64,000 bases of DNA from Tetracentron sinense (lineage: Eukaryota > Streptophyta > Magnoliopsida > Trochodendrales > Trochodendraceae), in NCBI GenBank assembly GCA_015143295.1, contig CM026552.1:63502555-63566554 (forward strand), read 5' to 3'. Under the pieces are notes generated by a model that had not been told where the DNA came from, did not search any database, and saw nothing but the letters and a program-made list of their open reading frames with translations. A program made the position numbers and the translations under genes. Below are positions 55,632-64,000 of the stretch, one piece after another. Numbering within the stretch: the stretch's first letter is position 1; each line of letters opens with the position of its first letter.

Positions 55632-56032
55632 CTTACACCAAAGAGAGGTCCGTAAATACTTGCACCATGTTACTACTTCCCAAGCTAGCAGTCCTATATC
55701 AAACCTGATACCAGAACTCATGATCTCCCCCATACCCAAAACCGCAAAACCTCCAATCCCTACCATACGTGTGTTAAATGAGAGTTCTAGGAGCATCCAG
55801 GATGATGAGCTAATGGGAATAGAGCGCATGTTTGAAGAATTGGCAATAGAGGAAGCGAACCCAGAAATAGGAGAAGATCAAGAGGAAGCTCTGTTAAAGT
55901 TTGCCGAAGCCGAAGTGTTCACCATCTCAGAAGATAAAAAGGAGACAACGAGTCTTTCATCCCCAAGATCGTCGTGGACCAAGCCCATCACTTTGGAGGC
56001 GGCCAAAGGAAGAACAGAGATTGTCAAGAAGG

Positions 56033-56306
56033 TCAGTTGAAGCCTTGTCAAGCCATACCATTTGTTTTGTCAGCCATAGTGGCTAAAGAGTGTAAAAATT
56101 ACTTTCAGTCAAGTCTTGTAAGATCCTTTTTGAATATATATATATACAAGTGTTACTCCTCTAAAAATACCTCAATATATGATGGAGTGATCTGAGACTC
56201 ACCACGAGGACTAGTGATTGGAAGCCTCCCAAAGTTTTCTTTCTCATTTCATTGAGTGTGCCCAAAAAGTTCAAACAAATACTAAATTAAAACCATTGAT
56301 TTGAAT
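56033..56306 (+). other. Probable family intron between protease and RT of Tat-2
   Basis: The protease-side frame ends near GTCAGTTGAA (56032-56041). The following 270 bp are AT-rich and non-coding and end TTTGAATAG (56298-56306) before pol-like codons resume. Ogre elements are known to splice an intron between protease and RT. Position and ends fit that, but no transcript evidence is available. Confidence 0.45.
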
Positions 56307-56631
56307 AGGGAACTGCTCAAACCACAACCAATCCATCAATCGAGCTTGAACTATTGGAAGTAGAATCTGATGAAGAGCAGGAAGAGGAACCTCCCAAAGA
56401 GATCCTTGACCTTTTAGAGTGAAGCGAGAGGGAAATAGAACCTAGTGTTGAGGATTCCGAGACTATAAATCTTGGATCTGATGACAACCCTAAGCACGTG
56501 AAAATCGGCACTTCGCTGAGTCTTGAGCAGAGGACCATCATGATCAAATTTCTCCATGAATACCAAGATGTGTTTGCTTGGTCTTATGAAGATATGCCCG
56601 GGCTCGATACAGACTACCCTTCCATCCAGGT

Positions 56632-57617
56632 ATGAAGCCAGTTCGTCAAAAACTTAGAAGAATGAGACCCGAGTGGTCACAGAAGATTAAAGAAGAAGTC
56701 GAAAAGCAAATCAATGCTGGGTTCTTGATAGTAGCATCATACACTGATTGGCTTACCAACATCGTACCAATACCGAAAAAGGACGGAAAAGTCAGAATGT
56801 GTGTTAATTACAAGAATTTGAACAAAGTCAGTCCTAAAGATAATTTTCCCCTCTTGCACATTGATGTATTGGTAGATAATATAGTAGGCCATGAGATGCT
56901 TTCATTTATGGATGGATTCTCAGGATCTAACTAGAATAAGATGCCTGAAGAAGATATGGACCAGACTGCATTCATCACTCTATGGGGGTACTTTCTGCTA
57001 TCGGGTTATGCCGTTTGGACTCAAGAACGTCGGGGAACCTATCAGAGAGCTATAGTCGCATTATTTCATAACATGATCCCTAAGAAGGCAGAAATTTATG
57101 TGGATGACATGATTGTCAAATCCCCAAAGGCTGAAAATCATCCGACTAATCTAAGAAAATTATGTTATAGACTTAGAAAATTTGGCTTAAAATTAAACCC
57201 CGCCAAGTGTGTCTTTGGCTTCACTTCTGGAAAGCTCCTGGGATTCATTGTAAGCAGGAGAGGCATCGAAATTCACCCTTCAAAAGTGAGAGCTATTATT
57301 GACATGCCTGCACTGCAAACTGAGAAGGAAATTCGAGGTTTTCTTGGCAGAATTCAGTATATCAGCCGATTCATAGCACAACTTACTCCAATTTGCGAGC
57401 CCATTTTTAAACTTCTCAGGAAGAATGTACTCACAGTCTGGTCAGAAGAATGTCAATAGGCTTTTGACAAAATCAAGAAGTACCTTTTCACACCCCCAGT
57501 TTTGGTTCCACCAACACTCGGTCGACCATTACAATTGTATATTTCAGTACTTCAAACCTCCATGGGGTGTATTTTAGCTCAACATGATGATTCTGGTAGA
57601 AAAGAGCAAGCGATTTA
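56632..57617 (+). pseudogene. Tat-2 reverse transcriptase and RNase H start
   Basis: RT with MKPVRQKLRRMRPEWSQKIK, NIVPIPKKDGKVRMCVNYKN, LNKVSPKDNFPLLHID, MLSFMDGFSG, IYVDDMIVKS and GFIVSRRGIEIHPSKVRAI. RNase H begins LGRPLQLYISV and is interrupted by LINE K at 57618. Fossil of the Tat/Ogre group. Confidence 0.83.
57604..57617. repeat. Target-site duplication of LINE K (left)
   Basis: GAGCAAGCGATTTA, identical to 63497-63510; it may extend leftward by four A. Confidence 0.92.
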
Positions 57618-57689
57618 TCTTGGCATCTTCGGAATCTGGTGGCTATCGAAATGAATCGTCTTCCAAATCCCTAAATCGTGCTCCCCGGC

Positions 57690-59270
57690 ATGGATGCCTC
57701 TGCCAGTGCTACGGCAGGGGATTTCGTTGGTTCGCATGTTTCTCGGGACGGTTTATCGGGCTTTGCGGTTGCTGGTGAGCAGCCGATAGATGTTACTCCC
57801 TCTCCCTCAGCCAGGGAATCTGATCCCTTTTCCTCTGCTCCCAAATGGTCCTCTTTGTTTGCTTCGAACATAGTCAAATCAAATGGTTTATCTCTAGAAT
57901 TTATTCCTCCGAATAAAATTCGTGGAAAGAATCTTGTCTCTTACCCCCAATCTGAGGTGGAAAGGATATTGCTCGCTGGTCGGGTGCTTTAGTGGGGTTT
58001 GTTCTTGGGCAAAAACCCTATTTTCAGAACTTGAAGCGATTTGTGATGAAAGCGTGGGCTCCAAAGGGTCACCTGGAAATTTCCTCTATTGAAAACGGTA
58101 TTTTCATCTTTGATTTCAGCTATGAGGAAGACAAGGTTCGTACCCTAGATGCTGGTCCATGGTTCTTCAACCAGAAACCACTGATTCTTCATCCTTGGTC
58201 ACCGATGCTCAAACTTGAAAAACCCCATGTCTCATCGATTCCTCTTTGGATAAAGCTTCCAAGTCTTCAACTTCACCTTTGGGGTGAACGGATGCTGAGC
58301 CGGCTTGCTAGCGCTATTGGTATTCCCCTATCCTCAGATGAAGTTACAGCTGAACAGGGTCGCCTCTCTTATGCTCGTATTTGTGTGGAAGTCTCAGCAA
58401 GTGATGAACTTCCAGTTCTCATCGATGTCCAGCGTCCAGATGGTTCAATTTTTCATCAAAAAGTCCAGTATGACTAGAAACCCTTGCGCTACTCCAAATG
58501 TGCATTGTTTGGTCACATTGACTCCAAATGTGATACCAAACAGAGTTATGCTCCAAAGCAATCGATCATCACCCCTGTTTCTCATCGTGTTCATAATCTC
58601 GAAGGAGAATCTGCTGTATTGACCTCGTCAACTTATGGTTTTAGTAACGCTCAAGCGACATCTTCACCCTTCTCGACTGAGGACAAAAGCCATGATGATA
58701 CGCCATTGGATGCTGGCAGGTCAGCGCTCTCCCCTATAGCTAATCCCTTAGAGACGAATGAAGCCCCTTCTGAGGAAGAGGAAAGTGTTGGGGGAGATGA
58801 TGATTCTCCTGTTGGTGTTGGGTTTGCTACCTATTGGCCTTCACCTGCTCGACATTTTGCCTCTTTAAGAGCAAAGAATGAAGCAATTAGTTGTAACCCT
58901 CTAATTGATTGGGTTCTTCAGGATAATCTAGCTCATGATGAAGATTTAGCTTTCATAAAAGCTTCAAGCCCTGAGAAACCAAGATTCAATCTTGATTCTA
59001 TCACAATCTCTGAAGAATCTTCCTATCTTGGACCGCAACTTGATGCTCGCATTGGTGAGGGCAACATGCTTAGTCCAAATCAGTTTGAACTGTCGGAGCT
59101 TGGTGAAGATCTACCCCCAGGCTATTATCACTCCTCCCCAGCGAGATCACGGTGTGGCTAGAAGTTGTTATCTTCCCGGAACATCTCCAAATCACAACCT
59201 GATATCCAACGAGCAGTTATGGGGAGCAGAGCATGTAGTTATGCACCAGTTGGGGACAAATCAACAATCT
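57690..59270 (+). pseudogene. LINE K ORF1 (DUF4283 and CCHC)
   Basis: Starts MDASASATAGDFVGSHVSRD. A frame change near 57970 precedes GFVLGQKPYFQNLKRFVMK. The DUF4283-like domain continues LPLWIKLPSLQLHLWGERML and the knuckle keeps the CX2CX4HX4C spacing in degenerate form (YSKCALFGHIDSKC, first Cys replaced by Tyr). TAG at 58475-58477 stands where LINE I has Trp. The acidic tail resembles that of LINE I and is broken by a TAG at 59159-59161. Binds LINE RNA by family analogy. Confidence 0.82.
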
Positions 59271-59282
59271 AATCCTGTTTGG

Positions 59283-62200
59283 ATGAATCAGATTGCAGCC
59301 TGGAATATTCATGGTCTAAATGATTTCGTCAAGCAAGCGGAGATCAGGAAACTCATTGCAGTACAAAAACTCTCCATGATTGCAATTCTAGAAACCAAAG
59401 TTCGTAAATCCAATTCTCTGACTGCTATCAAGCACATTGCAAGAGGATGGAATTTTGCTGAGAACTATGACTACTCTCCTCTCAGAAGAATCTGGGTGTT
59501 GTGGGACCCATCCTTCTTTCATGTCCAAATTCTCAAAGTTACTAATCAACTGATTCACTGTCAAGTTTCGAATTGTACTTTCTCTTCAGTTGTTCTCACC
59601 TCATTTATTTATGCTTCCAATAGCAAAACCGACCATCTTCTGCTATGGCAATATCTGCTCTCCATTGCTAGCCATGTAGAACCATGGATAATGCTTGGAG
59701 ATTTCAATGTGGTTCGTTTCCAAGGGGAAAAAATTGGTGGAGCCCCTTATCAGCCTCGAATCTCTAGAGAGTTCAATAACTGCCTTCTGCAGCTTGGCAT
59801 GTTTGACTTAAAGAGGAAGGGTCTATTCAGAACTTGGAGCAATTCTTCATCCTCAGGTACTCGACGTATTCAATGCAAGCTTGACCGAGTCCTGATTAAC
59901 ATTCATTGGTGTGCTAGTTTTGTTGGCTCTGAAGCAAATTTCCTCCAACCTGGGATATCTGATCATACCCCTATGATTGGAATGCTCTGGAAGCCACTTC
60001 CAAGGGGAAAGCGACCTTTTAAGTTCTTCAACTTTTGGACTGAGCATTTGGATTTCAAGGCCATTGTCGCTGAGGTATGGCAATTGCAAGTGGATGGCAA
60101 CTCAATATTCCAACTAGTTCAAAAGCTTAAGGCCCTCAAAGCTAGACTCTGAAGTTGGAGCATAGAAAATTTCAGCAAGCTCAACTCGCGTATTGCCCAA
60201 GCAAAACACTCTCTGGAGCAGGCCCAAATGCAACTCAATGAGAATCCTCAAGATGAGACCCTTGTTGCTTCTGAGAAAAATCTCCTATGGGAATATTGTT
60301 TTCTTGCTTGCCAGATCTGCAGAAGCTTCTCTCAAACAGAAATCCAGGCTCCTATGGCTCTTTGTGGGGGATAGCAACTCCAAAATTTTTCATCATAGTC
60401 TTGCTTCCAGACGGAGCTTCAACAAAATATCTTCCGTAATTGTTGGTGATGCTACCCTAACTCAAGAAGATAATATCAACTCTGCTGGAGTCAATTTTTT
60501 TTCGAATCTCCTGTCCAAACCTCAGGATGATGCTGTTCTCAATCTAGAGGATCTCCCAAGGTTTCGTACTGTTGACCCACAAGATTACTCTTTGCTCACA
60601 GATCCAATCACTCCCTCTAAAATTAAATGGGCTTTCTTTGATTGCCATGATGAAAAATCCCCAGGGTCTGATGGATATAATGCTCACTTTTTCAAGGTTT
60701 GCTGGGATATTGTTGAAAGAGATGTTGTGAAGGCTATTCAGAATGATTTCAGATCTTCAAAGATGTTATCTGAAATGAACTCAACTATAATCTCGCTCAT
60801 TCCAAAAGTGGCCAGACCAAATTCATTCTCAGATTACCGCCCTATCTCGTTATGCAACATCATCTACAAATGTATTTCAAAAATCCTTGCCTCTCGTCTC
60901 AAGCATGTGTTACCATCTCTCATTAGCGAGAATCAATCAACTTTTATCAAAGGGTGCAATATTTCAGATAGCATACTTCTAACTCATGAACTTGTTCGAA
61001 ACTACCATCGGAACAAAGGAACACCAAGAAGCGCCATCAAGATTGATCTCATGAAAGCTTTTGACACAGTGAGATGGGACTATCTCATTTTAGTGCTACA
61101 GCAGATGAGGTTTCCTGACCCTTTCATCTAGTGGCTGATTCCTTGCTTCACCACACCCCGCTTCTCTATTGTTATTAATGGGTCACCTCAAGGTTATTTC
61201 CGCAGCTCTCGTGGGCTCCGCCAAGGGGATCCTCTCTCCCCTTTTTTGTTCATCATAGCCATGGAAGGCTTCTCTTCTCTCCTCAACCATGCTGTTTGCT
61301 CTGGCCTCATCACTCCGCATCCAAGGTGTGATAACCCCCTTATTTCCCATATTAGTTTTGCTGATGATTTATTTGTCTTTCTCAAAGCAGATCAACGCTC
61401 AGCTATGGAACTTGGAGTGATTCTATCTAAATTCACTCTTCTCACAGGCCTCCATCCTAATTCAAGTAAGAGCCAAATGTTTTTTGCTGGGGCAGCTCTT
61501 TCTACTCAACTGGCTTTCAAGCGCATTCTGAATTTCAGCATTGGAAATCTTCCAGTCAAATACTTGGGAATGCCATTAATTTCTGGAAGACTATCTTCTT
61601 TTATGTGTCATCCCCTTATTGATCGGATCCTCACCAAAGTGCAAAACTGGAAGGCCAATTTCTTATCTTATGTTGGACGTCTGGAGCTTATCAAATCTGT
61701 TCTAAAACAGCCTACAGATTGGACCAAGCTGCTTATTCTCCCCAAATTGATCACTAAGCAAATAGAGCGGATCTTCTGTAAATTCTTATGGTCTGGCTGC
61801 AATCTTAGTAACACAATTCATCCTATTGCTTGGTCTACTATTTGTAGCCCCAAGAATGAAGGGGGCCTAGGCCTCCAAAAGCTCACGGACTGGAATAAAG
61901 AAGGCATTCTCTGCCAACTGTGGGTATTAGTGATCCGCTCTGAAAACTTATGGGTTAGATGGTGCTATCAGAAACTTATTCGAAACAAATTTTCTGGACT
62001 ATGAAAATCCCCTCAGATTGTTCTTGGAGTTGGCGAAAGATTCTTCAATGTAGAGAGCTAGCCAAAGATAGTATCTTTCATTCCATAACTGATGGATCTA
62101 CAACTTCTCTATGGCATGATCCTTGTCACCCGCTGGGTATTCTTCATGAAGAATTTGGTGATCGCCTTCAGTACAACTCTAGTCTTCCTCGTGATGCTCA

Positions 62201-63415
62201 TGTGGATTCCATTATTTCGGACTTCAATTGGAGTGTTCCTCCAGCTATCTATGCTGATCTCGTTTCTGTTTGGAACGAGCTACAACACGTTGATCTTAAT
62301 GCATCCTTAAATTCTGATCGTGTCATCTGGAGGCCTGATAGTAAAGGGACCTACTCTCTCAAGTCGGCATGGGACAACATCAGATCTCACCAAACTGTGA
62401 TCCCTCGGTGGAGTCTTGCGTGGTCAGGCCATTACATCCCAAGACACTCATTTATTTCTTGGCTTGCTCTCTCCAATCGTTTAATGACTTAGGACCAACT
62501 TCTTTCTCTCAACATTATCACGCAATCCCACTGTGTTTTCTATTGGAAAGCTCCTGAATCCATCCAACATATTTTTTTTGATTGTTGTTTCACAAACACA
62601 ATCTGGAAACATGTACTCAATCTTTGTCGCTACTCAAACAGACAAATTCTTCCCTGGGACAGTGAACTTGATTTGGATGCTACAGAATTTTCGGGTAAGA
62701 CTTTAATTCAAAATATCAAGCGACTTGCTTTCCGAGCCTCGATCTATCACATATGGCATGAGCGGAACAGCCGTATCTTCTCAAACAGTTCCAAGCCTTT
62801 GGATTCTCTTATCCATCTCATAGTTTCAGATACCAGACACAAGATTGAGAGCCTAAACGCTGAGGTGGAAGATTCGGCATCCAATAGAGATTTCCTCTAC
62901 AGGTGGCATATTAATGTTAGATACTGTATTACTCCTCCAAGGTGGTGCTCTTGGTGCCCGCCTCCTCCACATCATTGGGTTTCAAATAGTGATGGATCAA
63001 TTCGCCCTGGAGTTGCAGGAATAGGGGGGTATTCTAAGAGATTGTAATGGCAATCCTCTAATAGCCTATGTGGCAAGGGTTGATGAAACCAATATTCTGA
63101 AACTTGAAATCATGGCGATAGATAGAGGTCTCGACTTAGCCATCGAGCACGGTATTCAACATATTTCAATCGACACTGATTCTTTACACCCCATGGTACC
63201 TCGCGAGTCTGGCTGTTACTTGTAAGCAAAAGCTGTCCGGCTTCTCGTCTCACTCTATCCATCATATTTGGCAAGAAAGTAATGCTGGAGCAGATTTCTT
63301 AGCTAAATATTCTAACCTTAATTGTTCAGTGGTTTTGTTGCCAAGGGACTTTCCCCCTGATCTCTCTTCCATAATGGAAAGGGACAGATCTGGTTGTAAT
63401 TACCTTAGATTGTAA
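59283..63415 (+). pseudogene. LINE K ORF2 (endonuclease, RT, zf-RVT, RNase H)
   Basis: Starts MNQIAAWNIHGLNDFVKQAE. Endonuclease: WNIHG, ILETKV, MLGDFNVVRF, GISDHTP, open to a TGA at 60150-60152. RT: SPGSDGYNAHFFKVCWDIVE, LISLIPKVARPNSFSDYRP, NQSTFIKG, IKIDLMKAFDTVRWD, GLRQGDPLSPFLFIIAME, catalytic FADDLFVFL near 61360, and thumb PVKYLGMPLISGRL. A TAG lies at 61129-61131. zf-RVT and RNase H (SNSDGSIRPGVAGIGG) lie at 62400-63410, with further breaks near 60300, 61990, 62490 and 63030. Ends CNYLRL with TAA at 63413-63415. 4.13 kb, a normal length for plant L1 ORF2. Confidence 0.87.
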
Positions 63416-63449
63416 TCCTTTTATTTTATTTTTTTATATTTATCTGGTC

Positions 63450-63466
63450 GGGGTCCGCCTAAGCCC
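63450..63466 (+). terminator. LINE 3' hairpin, copy in LINE K
   Basis: GGGGT-CCGCCTA-AGCCC, with one stem mismatch, shortly before an 18-base poly(A). Confidence 0.6.
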
Positions 63467-63496
63467 AGCTTACCCTCCAAAAAAAAAAAAAAAAAA

Positions 63497-63510
63497 GAGC
63501 AAGCGATTTA
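63497..63510. repeat. Target-site duplication of LINE K (right)
   Basis: GAGCAAGCGATTTA directly after the poly(A); the Tat-2 frame continues from it. Confidence 0.92.
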
Positions 63511-64000
63511 CTATATTAGTAAACGACTTCTGGAATACGAAGAAAGATTCAGCCTATTGGAGAAAACTTCCTTGACTTTAGTTTGGGCTTCTCAGCGTCT
63601 CAGGCATTACCATCTGGCATATCCCGTAATTCTGATCTCCCGGATCTATCCCCTGAAATATCTCTTGGAAAAGCCAGCGGCTATAGGGAGAGTAGCCTGT
63701 TGGTCGATGATGCTTTCAGAATTTGACATCACTCATATGACTCAGAAGTCGATCAAAGGACAAGCGATTGCTGACCACTTGGCCTATAATTCGTCACATG
63801 ATTATGTCTCGGTGCACGATCAATTTCCAGACGAAGCTGTTCTCTTTCCAGAAGGAGAGGAGCTAGAGCCGTTCGATTGGGAATTATATTTCGATTAGGC
63901 AGCCAACAGTCAAGGTAGAAGAGCGGGAGCAGTATTAATCTCACCATCCGGGGAACACTTCCTAATAGCAATCAAGCTAAAATTTGAATGCTTAAACAAT
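63497..64000 (+). pseudogene. Tat-2 RNase H (continued) and archaeal-type RNase H
   Basis: Resumes after LINE K with EQAIYYISKRLLEYEERFSL, TLVWASQRLRHYHLAYPVIL, then SRIYPLKYLLEKP. A second domain starts EPFDWELYFD and AGAVLISPSGEHFL, the extra RNase H typical of the Tat clade. Cut by the window edge. Fossil. Confidence 0.82.

Larger units (their letters stand above)
57618..63496 (+). mobile_element. LINE K: full-length L1-type LINE (5.88 kb)
   Basis: Complete in structure: 5' UTR (57618-57689), ORF1 (57690-about 59270), ORF2 (59283-63415), 3' UTR with hairpin (63450-63466) and poly(A) (63479-63496). It is flanked by GAGCAAGCGATTTA on both sides (57604-57617 and 63497-63510), so insertion into Tat-2 RNase H is certain. 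Both ORFs carry stops and frame changes, so it is not active. Closest to LINEs I/J and A in the window. Confidence 0.93.
52380..64000 (+). mobile_element. Ty3/gypsy Ogre/Tat-type element split by LINE K (Tat-2)
   Basis: Fossil element on the plus strand: leader (52380-52790), gag (about 52788-54250), protease with G-patch (about 54640-55630), a spacer with splice-like ends (about 56033-56306), RT (about 56630-57460), RNase H (57460-57617 and 63497-63740) and the start of the extra archaeal-type RNase H (about 63860 onward). It runs off the right edge. RT phrase VSPKDNFPLLHIDVLVDN and the extra RNase H place it in the Tat/Ogre group, distinct from Tat-1. Broken many times. LINE K sits inside it with a clear target duplication, so Tat-2 is the older. 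Confidence 0.85.

Overview
This window is plant nuclear DNA, almost certainly from an angiosperm with a transposon-rich genome. The signs are plant L1-type LINEs carrying an RNase H domain and a DUF4283/CCHC ORF1, Tat-lineage and Del/Tekay-like Ty3/gypsy elements, an Ogre-style G-patch element, a hAT-type MITE, and two host-gene relics (PP2C and UDP-glycosyltransferase) with plant-type introns and sequence. I cannot name the species. I see no intact host gene, rRNA, tRNA or CRISPR array.

Layout, left to right. 1-4783: 5' part of a Tat-type gypsy element on the minus strand (LTR, gag, protease, RT, RNase H), running off the left edge. 4784-26461: a stack of nested LINEs. A (plus) carries a small LINE tail N. 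A short gypsy fragment follows at about 7661-7930. B is minus and of a different subfamily. C (minus) is invaded by M (plus tail) and D (minus). E looks like a twin-primed inversion. F is plus with ORF1 and ORF2 and is split by G, a 4.1 kb minus LINE that is nearly open. H is a 5'-truncated piece. 26462-36568: a LINE (I on the plus strand, J on the minus strand) present as an inverted duplication with two 3,043-bp arms around a 3.8-kb spacer. The spacer and right arm hold a solo gypsy LTR with a perfect 5-bp target duplication. 36569-41089: 3' part of a Del/Tekay-like chromovirus with a 2.4-kb 3' LTR. 41090-45042: a second, related chromovirus. 45043-about 46960: 5' part of LINE L (ORF1 only). 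47080-48190: a PP2C pseudogene split by a 486-bp hAT-like MITE. 48191-51672: AT-rich sequence with one TTAA-flanked inverted-repeat element. 51673-51840: N-terminus of a UDP-glycosyltransferase pseudogene. 51879 to the right edge: an Ogre/Tat-type gypsy element (with G-patch and probable family intron) split by full-length LINE K at 57618-63496, which has a perfect 14-bp target duplication.

No genes here act together as a pathway. The window is a record of successive insertions, and the target duplications give the order of several of them. The most interesting signals are: (1) the gap-free inverted duplication and its breakpoint in a hairpin-rich LTR array; (2) a 16-bp dyad, ACAACG-N4-CGTTGT, repeated in the LTRs of two unrelated gypsy lineages; (3) a short GGGGT-loop-ACCCC hairpin kept at the 3' end of divergent LINEs. 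Gypsy elements are described only as fossils. All readings were made by eye, so identities and boundaries marked 'about' are estimates.
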